This document shows, piece by piece, positions 18,305-26,467 of a DNA stretch of 64,000 bases (position 1 is its first letter; every line of letters begins with the position of its first letter). The notes under the pieces were generated by a model that worked only from the letters and a program-made list of their open reading frames with translations, ran no database searches and was not told the origin of the DNA. A program made the translations under genes and the position numbers. The stretch is from Vibrio algarum (GTDB taxonomy: Bacteria; Pseudomonadota; Gammaproteobacteria; Enterobacterales; Vibrionaceae). The stretch is from assembly GCF_028204155.1 (NCBI RefSeq), contig NZ_JAQLOI010000003.1, forward strand, positions 124,001 through 188,000, written 5' to 3'.

Positions 18305-19592
18305 CAGTCTTACTCCAAAAGCCCTTCGCTTTCGCTTCTTTATAATATGCTTTCGCCGCATCATTCAAAACGAGCTTGATATCTTTGTTACCTTTCAAAG
18401 CCTCCGGTAACTTACTGCCTATCTCGTTGTGCGCCAAAGTATAATAAGGCTGAGTTGGGAAGGCTTTGGCACCTTTTGCCACCATGTCACGCATTGCTTC
18501 GAGGTAACGGTACTTTTCACCTTCCACTGAACTAGCCGAGTTACGTGTTAAAAATGCCAAATGACTCGCGCCTGCCATAGAGTCTTTCTTCAACATTTCC
18601 ATCAGTACTTTAAAGATAAGTTCGCGATCTTCTTCGACACGTTTTGGAATAACATACCCGTCCCAGAAAATACTGGTGGATGGAATTGTTGTCATGTTGT
18701 TGGCTACCGGAGCCGAGGAATATTGAACCTTTCCCACAACCTTTGAAACTTCAGCATTATCCATTTCAGCTGCACGGGTCGCCCATACGTTACCCATAAT
18801 TGCTTTCTCTTGCTGGAAATTAACCATCACAAGATCGTTTGACATAGAGAGCGCATTTGGAGACATATAAGGAAGAAGTGACTTAAGTATTTCAGCTGCC
18901 TTCACACCTTTTTCACTGTTAAATAAAGGCTTACCATCTTTATCGAAATACTCACCACCGAGAGAGAGATAGATATTGGTAAATTCTGTCGCCAGATTCC
19001 ACCCCTTACCCATGGCTTGAGATATTGGGTATTTGATGCCAGCCTCCTGTAGCTTAGCCGCAACCTCTACTACATTGTCGTAAGTCTCGGGTACTTTAAG
19101 CCCATATTGCTGCAAAACATCCTCACGGTAAAAGAACTGCTGCATGTTCATCTGTAAAGGAACAGCATAAATCTCACCGTCAACAGTAGCCAAATCCCAG
19201 ACTTCTGGTGAAATATCCGCTAACTCATACTCATCCCAATACTTCTTCACCAAATCGGTGATTGGTTGGAGTTGTTCTTTTGCCTGAAATTCGTGAAAGC
19301 TACTTGCAGATACTTGAATGAGGTCATAAGGTGAATTACCTCTACGACTTGATAAAACAATACGCGCCTGTTCCTGTACCGAGCTTCCACTCACCAACTT
19401 ATTGTTTACCTGTAGTGAATCTGACTCACAACTTTCCATTTTGTCGGAAAAATATTTTAGTACCGGATAGCTGTTTGAAAGCAAAGAGAGCTCCCCTTTA
19501 GCGTCAACACCCGATAGGTCACAACTAGCAGCTGAACTGCCAGCGAAAACCAGAGAAGTAAAAAGTGCTAATTTAGTCAATCCCATTTTCAT
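18192..19592 (-). CDS. ABC transporter extracellular substrate-binding protein, UgpB/MalE class; C-terminus probably frame-shifted
   Basis: A family 1 (CUT1) binding protein with a signal peptide: a hydrophobic stretch to about residue 22 with a GSSAAS cleavage region. The mature sequence has typical marks: ARIVLSSRRGNSPYDLIQV, DLATVDGEIYAVPLQMN and IMGNVWATRAAEM, where the ligand pocket loops lie. AAGGGA stands 8 bases before the ATG at 19592. As read, the protein is 466 residues. The last 38, beginning after KAKGFWSK, overlap the permease gene and do not look like the family. Correcting the T4 run to T5 gives the normal-looking end KAKGFLE, stop at 18310. Confidence 0.88.
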   Translation of the reverse strand: MKMGLTKLALFTSLVFAGSSAASCDLSGVDAKGELSLLSNSYPVLKYFSDKMESCESDSLQVNNKLVSGSSVQEQARIVLSSRRGNSPYDLIQVSASSFHEFQAKEQLQPITDLVKKYWDEYELADISPEVWDLATVDGEIYAVPLQMNMQQFFYREDVLQQYGLKVPETYDNVVEVAAKLQEAGIKYPISQAMGKGWNLATEFTNIYLSLGGEYFDKDGKPLFNSEKGVKAAEILKSLLPYMSPNALSMSNDLVMVNFQQEKAIMGNVWATRAAEMDNAEVSKVVGKVQYSSAPVANNMTTIPSTSIFWDGYVIPKRVEEDRELIFKVLMEMLKKDSMAGASHLAFLTRNSASSVEGEKYRYLEAMRDMVAKGAKAFPTQPYYTLAHNEIGSKLPEALKGNKDIKLVLNDAAKAYYKEAKAKGFWSKTDDEVTQLSCVFRSFNHIDGAVDDSATDHDTLLIVVSL

Positions 19593-19610
19593 AATTTAGT
19601 CCCTTAAATT

Positions 19611-20699
19611 TTATGCCGTGAGTTCGGTCAGTTGTGAATTGTGTTCAAAATCAATTCGCTGCTCGGTTTTTGTATTAAATAAAAAAATGTGGTCGTGATC
19701 GAATTTGTATCCAATAGGGTCGCCTATTTCTGCCTCGAAATTTTTGTCAGTTCGTGCAACCACCAAGTTTCCCTCTACACCAAGTGTTACCAGTGTTGAC
19801 TCCCCTGTCATTTCAATTGAATAGATCTCACCAGTAAGACTCGCGTCGGCTAAAGGCACAACTTGAATATCTTCCGGGCGAATACCCAAGGTCACCATGC
19901 TATTAGAAACATTCGCAAGACCGGATACTTTGCAGTTTTTACTGGTAAACACTCCCCGTTTCGCGGAGCCCTCTATAAAATTCATTGAAGGAGACCCTAT
20001 AAAACTGGCCACAAACAAATTACGTGGGTTGTTATAAATGTTTTTTGGAGTATCAAGTTGTTGAATCTTCCCCTGATAAAGAACGGCAACTCTGTCTGCT
20101 AAAGTCATAGCTTCTATCTGGTCATGAGTAACGTAAACTGTAGTTCGTTGAAACTCGTGATGTAGGTTCTTAAGCAAAGCTCGCATAGAAACACGCAATT
20201 TAGCATCGAGGTTCGACAGTGGCTCATCCATCAGAAAGAGCCTCGGTTCACGAACGATAGCTCGAGCTAATGCGACCCTTTGCCGTTGACCACCTGAAAG
20301 CTGAGAAGGCTTACGCTCTAATAGCTGATCCAATTCAACACGTTTAGCCGCTTTGATTACTCGTGCATGGAGTTCTTCTTTCTCCACTTTTTTCATCAGT
20401 AAAGGGAAAGCGATGTTTCCGTAAACCGTTTTTTGTGGGTACAAACCGTAATTCTGAAAAACCATGGCGATATCACGATCGCGAGGATGGACATCGTTGA
20501 CCAATTCACCATCGATAACTACGTCACCTTCAGTAGGCTCATCTAACCCAGCGATCATTCTCATGGTTGTTGTTTTGCCACAACCAGAAGGTCCAAGTAG
20601 TACCAGAAATTCCTTATCTTTAATTTCAAGGTTAAGGTCTTCAATTACCTTAGTGCTATCCCAGGTTTTATCAATCTTGCTTAATGATATGGACGCCAT
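19611..20699 (-). CDS. ABC transporter ATP-binding protein, MalK/UgpC type
   Basis: A 362-residue ATPase of the CUT1 family. Nucleotide-binding motifs are all present: Walker A GPSGCGKTT near residue 37, Q-loop FQNYGLYP, signature LSGGQRQRVALARA, Walker B RLFLMDEPLSNLDA and the switch His in YVTHDQIEA. A C-terminal TOBE/OB-type regulatory domain begins at about residue 235 with TLGIRPEDI. The ATG at 20699 has GGGAG 5-6 bases upstream. The frame extends 15 codons further but without support. It is the first gene of the minus-strand operon. A LacI-type operator-like sequence lies just upstream. Confidence 0.92.
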   Translation of the reverse strand: MASISLSKIDKTWDSTKVIEDLNLEIKDKEFLVLLGPSGCGKTTTMRMIAGLDEPTEGDVVIDGELVNDVHPRDRDIAMVFQNYGLYPQKTVYGNIAFPLLMKKVEKEELHARVIKAAKRVELDQLLERKPSQLSGGQRQRVALARAIVREPRLFLMDEPLSNLDAKLRVSMRALLKNLHHEFQRTTVYVTHDQIEAMTLADRVAVLYQGKIQQLDTPKNIYNNPRNLFVASFIGSPSMNFIEGSAKRGVFTSKNCKVSGLANVSNSMVTLGIRPEDIQVVPLADASLTGEIYSIEMTGESTLVTLGVEGNLVVARTDKNFEAEIGDPIGYKFDHDHIFLFNTKTEQRIDFEHNSQLTELTA

Positions 20700-20751
20700 A
20701 CGTGCTCCCTTAGCATCTTTAAAATCCTTTCTCTCACCATTCATTAAAATA

Positions 20752-20923
20752 TGAATTCGTAGTCAAAACTACAGTGAGGCCTCGTTACGTTACCTAAAGC
20801 AAGTTGCGTACCAACTAAAAATAACTTTATTTAAATACAGATAGATACATACATATCAACAAGTTATAAATGGTTTTTGTAGACAATGAATATTACGAAT
20901 GAAATATATTGAATACGTATTCA
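20752..20923. promoter_or_regulatory. Two LacI-family operator-like palindromes between the ABC operon and its regulator
   Basis: A perfect 14-base palindrome with central CG, TGAATACGTATTCA, lies at 20910-20923, and a 12-of-14 match, TGAATTCGTAGTCA, at 20752-20765, 53 bases upstream of the ATPase start. Palindromes with central CG are typical for LacI/GalR proteins. The pair lies in the 403-base divergent region between the operon and the regulator gene at 21103. They suggest repression of the operon and perhaps a DNA loop. The remainder of this gap shows no other feature. Confidence 0.6.
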
Positions 20924-21102
20924 TTTGTCGCACCAGAGAAAGGCAGACATGAACTAAAATGATGCGAAATAAACCAGCTTAGGGTTCTCTTTCCTATATA
21001 ACCCCAAACTCCAGTAGTATTTGTCTAACTGGTATTACTCTTGCTTAAAAAAGTAATGAAACAAAAGAACTCACTTCTGCTACAGTTAAGCGGATAATAA
21101 AA

Positions 21103-22104
21103 ATGAACGGAAACCGAATGAGACCAAGAAAAGTCACGTCTACAGACATCGCCCGAATTTTAGGCGTATCGCAGTCAACGGTATCAAGAGCCTTTAATCC
21201 AAATGCCAGTATTTCAAGTAAGAAACGAGAGATGGTACTAGAGGGAGCCCGAAAACTAGGTTATACCCCAAACGCAATTGCACGAAGCTTAACGTCTAAA
21301 CGCTCTGGTCTGATAGCAATCGTCACTGATAGCGAAACAAACCCGATCTATGATGAGATAACCCGTAAGCTTTCCTATGCTGTTCAAGAAAAAGGTGGAC
21401 AGCCAGTACTCTGTCTTGCTGATAACCACAATATGGAACGAGCGGTCAATAAAGCTATTGAGTACCAGGTCGACGGTCTCATCATCGCTACCAGCCATCT
21501 AAGTGGAAAACTACTGGAAAAATGCCTTGATTATGGGATCCAACTTACATTTATCAATCAATATCTTAATGAAGTGAAAGGCAATTGTTTTTGTACCGAT
21601 AACCTTCTTGTCGGAGAGCAGATAGCAGACTATCTAAAAGCCACTGGCTATCAACACATGGCCTACCTTGCCGGTGATAAAGGTAGCATGGTAAATGAAG
21701 AACGTTGGGTAGGCTTCAGGGATAGATTGCTCAAGCACGGAGCAAACCCTCCACTATATGTTCAGGGGACATTCTCATTTCAATCAGGGTTAAATGCAGC
21801 TAACACTATAATGAACCAGTTTAAGGATATAGACGCGATCTTTTGTGCAAACGATATTATCGCTGTAGGGCTGCTAGAAGGGTTAAAGGGTTACCCGGAA
21901 TACAAATCAGTGGCTGTCATTGGTGTTGATGATATTTCTATGGCCTCATGGCCCTCTTTCCAGTTAACTTCGTACCGACAGCCATTAGAAATAATGATAA
22001 ATGACGCTATAGATGAAATCCTCGAAAGAATAGAAACAAGCGAGGAAGCAACCGGACAAACACACCGTTACGCGGGCGAATTGATTGTTAGGAATACCGC
22101 GTAA
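21103..22104 (+). CDS. LacI-family transcriptional regulator
   Basis: A 333-residue LacI/GalR regulator. The HTH spans VTSTDIARILGVSQSTVSRA and is followed by the hinge segment YTPNAIARSLTSKRS. From about residue 65 comes a periplasmic-binding-protein fold with GLIAIVTDSETNPIYDE, GLIIATS and FCANDIIAVGLLEGL. It should sense a small sugar-like ligand and release DNA when bound. The gene is divergent from the ABC/SnoaL operon, so that operon is the expected target. I used the ATG at 21103; a second ATG at 21118 gives a protein five residues shorter and remains possible. No neighbouring downstream gene shares its transcript. Confidence 0.9.
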   Translation: MNGNRMRPRKVTSTDIARILGVSQSTVSRAFNPNASISSKKREMVLEGARKLGYTPNAIARSLTSKRSGLIAIVTDSETNPIYDEITRKLSYAVQEKGGQPVLCLADNHNMERAVNKAIEYQVDGLIIATSHLSGKLLEKCLDYGIQLTFINQYLNEVKGNCFCTDNLLVGEQIADYLKATGYQHMAYLAGDKGSMVNEERWVGFRDRLLKHGANPPLYVQGTFSFQSGLNAANTIMNQFKDIDAIFCANDIIAVGLLEGLKGYPEYKSVAVIGVDDISMASWPSFQLTSYRQPLEIMINDAIDEILERIETSEEATGQTHRYAGELIVRNTA

Positions 22105-22254
22105 GCTTTTAGTTTGGTATTGTACAGTAATGTATTCAGGGTACAGTCAACTTATCTAAATAGAGTCGTAATTTCCCAGTAGATTCTCTCTTAACCAGTG
22201 GTCGTATTACCCCATATTGCAAAAGTTTCCGTTCTTCGGTTTTTATAAAACTCT

Positions 22255-22420
22255 GCACTACACAGGTAATGCTGTTCGGTTAAGGTCATTTATACCTGTA
22301 ATCCCGACGAAAACCGACGTCATCCCCATGAAAATGGGGATCTAGTACAGCCAAGATTCCCGTTTTCACGGGAATGACGAAGTATTTAGCACTAACCGAA
22401 CGGCATTAGCACTACACAGG
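22255..22420. mobile_element. MITE-like element with inverted termini, internal hairpin and 12-base flanking duplication
   Basis: The element spans 22267-22408. Its termini are near-perfect inverted repeats (TAATGCTGTTCGGTTA and TAACCGAACGGCATTA, 15 of 16 paired). Identical direct repeats GCACTACACAGG flank it at 22255-22266 and 22409-22420, as expected of a target-site duplication. Inside, 22318-22343 and 22354-22379 form an imperfect long hairpin made of CGTCATCCCC... and ...GGGAATGACG arms, themselves small stem-loops. There is no coding capacity, so it would need a transposase in trans. Confidence 0.65.
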
Positions 22421-22566
22421 TGCCTTTGCAAGTTTAAGGCATTATATTCTTAAGAGAAAATACTGAGAAAACGTACTTATCCACCAAATCACAAAAAGCG
22501 GCTTCTTTGAAGTCGTGTTCTACTATGTCATGAACTTATCAGGGCTTTAAAGTAGATATTTGTCAC

Positions 22567-22596
22567 GGCCCACTAAAAATGGTGGGCCTATTTTTA
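22567..22596 (+). terminator. Rho-independent terminator
   Basis: Stem GGCCCAC (22567-22573) / GTGGGCC (22582-22588) with an eight-base A-rich loop and a following TATTTTTAT. It lies about 460 bases after the LacI gene, with the MITE-like element in between. The rest of 22105-22919 holds no ORF I recognise. Confidence 0.75.
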
Positions 22597-22919
22597 TATA
22601 ACCATACTGTCGTGACTTATTGAATTTGACCTCATAGTTAGAGTTATAGGTATAAAGAAAAAATAGGTCAAATAATCAACCTTCAAGTGTTATAGAAAAG
22701 TGCCTTGAATTGAAATGGGGGCAGATCAGAAGAACTATTTCCCACCAGTTGGACAGGCTTTCCCACCTATAGAACAATGGAAATAATCATCGACATCAAG
22801 GTCAATAACTTATAAATTAATCGTACCAAGTCCTTGAAATTTATTGCCTTGGTCCTGTCAACAGATAGTGACCTAGGTGTTTGATTGAGTTTTTTTCCGC
22901 AGTTCAGGCTTAGACCAAT

Positions 22920-24143
22920 ATGTTAATACCCCACTTATATTACCTTGAGAGATATCGCAATAAAGGTACTCGAACCTACAGCACACATGCTTCATTTACG
23001 GAAGCTTCTGATTGCTATCGACCGGATTCTGATAGAGAGCAGTTTGAACTTCCGGTACTGACTCTGCCGAAAGAGAAAGTGAACATCTACCTCGCCAACC
23101 CACCACAAGCGCTTGCAAATAAATTTGTTGGTTCTTCAGAGGTGAATTTCTGTGTTCATCCGCAAGTATTGGAAACTCTAGGCGAAGAGACTTCCCCATT
23201 GCGAGCTGAAGAGTTACCACAACAAAATGGTAAAACATCGGTTGTTCCAAGTTCATCCACACGAACGCTGTTTGTTTTGGATGATGAGATACCACATGCT
23301 GTAAAAGTCCACTTCCCTTTTAAGGTATCCCGATACACACGTAAAATGCGTGACGAAGTGATAGAGCAAGCGATCAATGTCTCTTTGGAGCTAGAAAATG
23401 GTATTGATAGAATGGAAGACGATTTCGCCTATTTGCGCGAAGTCATCGGTATCAGCTATAAACAAGAACAAACGTTAGACCAACGGGCTGAAAACTGGGG
23501 CTACGTGGTACGAGATATGCAGCCTTTCCCATGTGTTGCAGAAGATCGCAAACTAATACCGGGATTTGCGCTATACGGAGAGGACTTTTACGAACCCGAT
23601 ACTCCACCCATTCTTTACGGATTGCTCGCCAATCAAAACCCTCTCGATTTTGTACTGCACAATATAATGCTACCCATCGTTCGGCACTGGGTCGATTGTT
23701 TCCGTTACTTTGGCTATATCATTGAGCCTCACGGACAGAACGTTCTAATAGAGCTAGATAAATCAAACACCATCACCCGTATTGTTCATCGCGACTTAAG
23801 TGTTGGCATTGATATGAGAAGAAGAAGAGATATTGGCCTGTCTAGTGACAAACTCAACCAATATAACCGAATGGATAACAGTGCATTTCATAGCATCGCT
23901 TATGATCGCTTTATGGGAAATCACTTCTTCACTCGTCTCGTTGAGTGCTGTATCGCCAAGTTTCCCCACCTAGCGAAAGAAGACTTCACAATCCCATGTC
24001 AGAGAGAGTTTGCTCGACGACTACCAGAATACCGAGATTACTTTCCAAAGAACATCTGGTATTTCAGTGAGGAAAGGGATCCATTTAATAAACCACTCTA
24101 CGAAGATACAGGTGCCGCACCAGAATGGCGACCGTGTGACTAG
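22920..24143 (+). CDS. IucA/IucC-like siderophore synthetase family protein, short form
   Basis: A 407-residue protein resembling the C-terminal two thirds of NRPS-independent siderophore (IucA/IucC) synthetases. I see HPQ near residue 80 where the family has HPWQ, SSSTRTL at the ATP-binding strand, and PHGQNVLIELD near residue 275 followed by VHRDLSVG. These are the His/Gln/Asn and Arg-Asp sites of the adenylating pocket. Full members have about 580-620 residues, so the N-terminal domain is missing or replaced. It is isolated: no transporter, decarboxylase or monooxygenase for siderophore synthesis is adjacent. It may ligate a carboxylate to an amine or may be a degraded synthetase. Confidence 0.65.
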   Translation: MLIPHLYYLERYRNKGTRTYSTHASFTEASDCYRPDSDREQFELPVLTLPKEKVNIYLANPPQALANKFVGSSEVNFCVHPQVLETLGEETSPLRAEELPQQNGKTSVVPSSSTRTLFVLDDEIPHAVKVHFPFKVSRYTRKMRDEVIEQAINVSLELENGIDRMEDDFAYLREVIGISYKQEQTLDQRAENWGYVVRDMQPFPCVAEDRKLIPGFALYGEDFYEPDTPPILYGLLANQNPLDFVLHNIMLPIVRHWVDCFRYFGYIIEPHGQNVLIELDKSNTITRIVHRDLSVGIDMRRRRDIGLSSDKLNQYNRMDNSAFHSIAYDRFMGNHFFTRLVECCIAKFPHLAKEDFTIPCQREFARRLPEYRDYFPKNIWYFSEERDPFNKPLYEDTGAAPEWRPCD

Positions 24144-24177
24144 AAAAGAGTGAGCAAGTTCATCAGGTAAGAGTTAC

Positions 24178-24735
24178 TCATTGGTTCAAATCAGTTAGTT
24201 CAAACTCGCTAAATTTAGCGAAATTAGGCATAGTGATTCTGCCGCTAAAGGTGTAAAGCATAACGCCTTGCTCATGCCCTGATAGTACGGCAGTGCTTAT
24301 AATAGGCTGCCATGTGTCGTTATCTTGCGTTCGATAATAAGCTCGAACTTTAGTGTCGCTTCTTTCCAGCTTAACCGATACTGTCGACTCATCAAATCGT
24401 AAGCGATGTTTAATATCAGGCTGACCATTTTGCTCTACAACAAACACCAGTGAGCGCTCAGCCATAAACATCTCTTTACTGATTTTAATGTAGTTATCAT
24501 TGTTCCAATAAATTCCCAGCCCTGCCTGCTCGAAACTGAGATTCGGATCTAGGCTAATCGTCACTTGTGCGCTGTAATCTGGTTTGCTTACCGGATAAAT
24601 AAAGAGATTATCCACATCCGCGGCTCCCGCGCCAAAGATGTTGCCTTCTTGAACCTGCATCGTAAGGACTCCATTTTTTAACGACCAGTGGTTCGGGTTT
24701 TCGTTTTGAATATTCCAGTTGTCTAGATTGTTCAT
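24178..24735 (-). CDS. DUF1349 (concanavalin-like) family protein
   Basis: A 185-residue beta-rich protein without a signal peptide. The segment YSAQVTISLDPNLSFEQAGLGIYWNNDNYIKISKE matches DUF1349, a jelly-roll fold sometimes fused to glycosidases (shown here only as position 60-95). The ATG at 24735 (MNNLDNW) has AAGGA 8 bases upstream; an in-frame ATG at 24753 overlaps the stop of the upstream radical SAM gene. The two genes therefore form a pair. The protein probably binds a carbohydrate or serves as an accessory to the radical SAM enzyme, by inference. No catalytic residues are evident. Confidence 0.7.
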   Translation of the reverse strand: MNNLDNWNIQNENPNHWSLKNGVLTMQVQEGNIFGAGAADVDNLFIYPVSKPDYSAQVTISLDPNLSFEQAGLGIYWNNDNYIKISKEMFMAERSLVFVVEQNGQPDIKHRLRFDESTVSVKLERSDTKVRAYYRTQDNDTWQPIISTAVLSGHEQGVMLYTFSGRITMPNFAKFSEFELTDLNQ

Positions 24736-24752
24736 TAGTCTGTTCCTTACCA

Positions 24753-25781
24753 TTAGATCATACGTTGGCGAAGTTGATAGAAAATGTCGTCAATATCGCC
24801 AAGCTTCTGTTGTTGAATACGGTCTAGCTCTCTTTGCACACTGTCATACATAAGCTGATTACGCATATCACTCAGTGTGGCGTAATAGTGCGTGCGGCGC
24901 CCTAAAATAAAGTTATTCTGGTCGCTTTCACTCATTTGCAAAAAGTGGTCAATAGTGCGCAAAAATGTCTCTTTATCTTTTGGTAATTGACCATTAAGTT
25001 CCGTCAACACATTAATGCCGTGGTAGTTCCCATAATTACCCGTCATACCGTCTAGCTTGCTGATAAGCTGATACTGCTCTTCAAGCATCTCTCGTTCGGT
25101 TAGTGGTGTAAATTGGCCGTTTTGTACTATCTCATCCAATTCAGTTCCCGATTTAACCGCCAGCGAGAGTATACGAATTTCGTCTGGGTTGATTTGATTC
25201 AGTAGCTTGGCCGTTCCTGCGATATGTTGCTCTGACAGTTCTTTTCCTCCCAAGCCAAGGATAATGAAGGTCATCATTTTCATGCCCGCTTGCTTGGCAT
25301 ATTCGGCTGACTTCAAGATTGATTTCGGGGTGATCCCCTTTTTCATCAGTTTTAGAACCTCGATAGATCCCGACTCCATACCGCAGTAAAGCATATTTAG
25401 CCCAGCGTCGTAGATTGCTTTCATTTCCGCTGGCGACTTTTTAGTCATGGTCTGCGCCCGGCCATAAGAGCTGATCTGTTTAAGTTCTGGAAAAGCCTCT
25501 TTCAGTGTATTGAGCACGTCAAGTAAGTCTTGGGTTTCCATGGCGAATGAGTCGCCATCTTGTAAAAAACAGCTATCAAAGGTTCTGTTTTTATAAAACG
25601 CCTTCGCCGCCCAGATATCACGCTTAATATCTTCAACCGGACGAATAGAGAACGCCATGCCTTCAAAAAGGGTGCAGAACTTACATTTATTCCACGGGCA
25701 CCCTTGTGTGGTTCTGATTAGCAGGCTATCTGCTTCTGATGGTGGGCGTATTGGGCCCTGTTGAAAATGTATCTGTGACAT
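24753..25781 (-). CDS. Radical SAM protein (CX4CX2C type), paired with a DUF1349 protein
   Basis: A 342-residue radical SAM enzyme with cluster ligands Cys28, Cys33 and Cys36 in GCPWNKCKFC, again CX4CX2C. Barrel motifs follow: CFLQDGDSF, YCGMESGS and TFIILGLGGKELS. Its C-terminal 80 residues contain MLEEQYQLISKLDG and a helical tail with RRTHYYATLSDMRNQL. It shares its core with the gene at 6442-7317. The downstream DUF1349 gene starts 17 bases after its stop. The upstream region (25782-26078, 297 bases) is AT-rich and is shared with the divergent monooxygenase promoter. The reaction is unknown. Confidence 0.85.
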   Translation of the reverse strand: MSQIHFQQGPIRPPSEADSLLIRTTQGCPWNKCKFCTLFEGMAFSIRPVEDIKRDIWAAKAFYKNRTFDSCFLQDGDSFAMETQDLLDVLNTLKEAFPELKQISSYGRAQTMTKKSPAEMKAIYDAGLNMLYCGMESGSIEVLKLMKKGITPKSILKSAEYAKQAGMKMMTFIILGLGGKELSEQHIAGTAKLLNQINPDEIRILSLAVKSGTELDEIVQNGQFTPLTEREMLEEQYQLISKLDGMTGNYGNYHGINVLTELNGQLPKDKETFLRTIDHFLQMSESDQNNFILGRRTHYYATLSDMRNQLMYDSVQRELDRIQQQKLGDIDDIFYQLRQRMI

Positions 25782-25950
25782 GGCTATTTATCCAATGAAT
25801 TAAAATTAATTTGGCCATGCTACTGCAATTTTTACACGGTAAAAACGCGGTATTTTTTGAATAATTATCAAAAATTAATAGATAAACTATGTGCATATCA
25901 CCTACAACGCGATCCATTCCCTGTCTATAGGGATACTTAAAAATCAATTT

Positions 25951-26078
25951 TCAATCTATATTTGATAATAATTCAATTTATAAGCTGTTTTTAGTTCGCA
26001 ATATTCACCGTACTATACATCCATACCAACAACGCAGTACACCATCAGCTGCTTCAACTCCATACAGAGGAATACCCT
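25951..26078 (+). promoter_or_regulatory. Promoter region of first ABM gene; duplicated at 28271-28399
   Basis: The block from about 25951 to 26036 matches 28271-28358 closely: TTGATAAT, ATTCAAT, a GCTGTTT-TAGTT core and CCATACCAACAACGCAG are shared at the same spacing. The A/T-rich inverted-repeat-like segments suggest binding of the LysR protein encoded at 27260-28183. Confidence 0.5.
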
Positions 26079-26369
26079 ATGACTAAGCTAACTATCGTTG
26101 CAAACATCGTGACCAATGTAGACAAAATTGAACTGGTAAAAGCAGAGCTATTGAAATTAATCGACATCACTCGTGCCGAAGACGGTTGCATCAATTATGA
26201 CCTTCACCAAGATAACGAAAACCCTGCACACTTCACTTTCTACGAAAACTGGGAGTCACGTGAACTTTGGCAAGCCCATATGGGTAATCAACACCTTGCC
26301 GATTATATGGCAGCTACAGAAGGCTGTGTGGAAAGTTTCGTTGTAAACGAAATGACCCAGATAGCTTAA
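26079..26369 (+). CDS. ABM-domain quinol monooxygenase-like protein, copy 1
   Basis: A 96-residue antibiotic-biosynthesis-monooxygenase (ABM) fold protein, a small ferredoxin-like barrel that usually works as a dimer without cofactor. It contains CINYDLHQDNENPAHFTFYE and SRELWQAHMGNQHL, both family signatures (His and Trp/Glu lining the cavity). It matches the gene at 28400-28690 at about 83 of 96 positions, and even the upstream promoters match, so the two arose by recent duplication. Similar proteins act on quinols in E. coli YgiN. GAGGA precedes the ATG. A TauE permease gene follows on the same strand. Confidence 0.88.
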   Translation: MTKLTIVANIVTNVDKIELVKAELLKLIDITRAEDGCINYDLHQDNENPAHFTFYENWESRELWQAHMGNQHLADYMAATEGCVESFVVNEMTQIA

Positions 26370-26467
26370 GCCAACTTTGTATTTCCCTCTATTTGAGTGA
26401 ATGGATTTAAAAGTTTTTTGCTCAAATACACTTGTTTTCATCTGCCTATTTTCTTGGTTTACACGTC

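Noticed and set aside
22318..22379. Rho-independent terminator of the LacI gene
   Set aside because: The hairpin lacks a U-run and lies within the MITE-like element; a proper terminator is at 22567.
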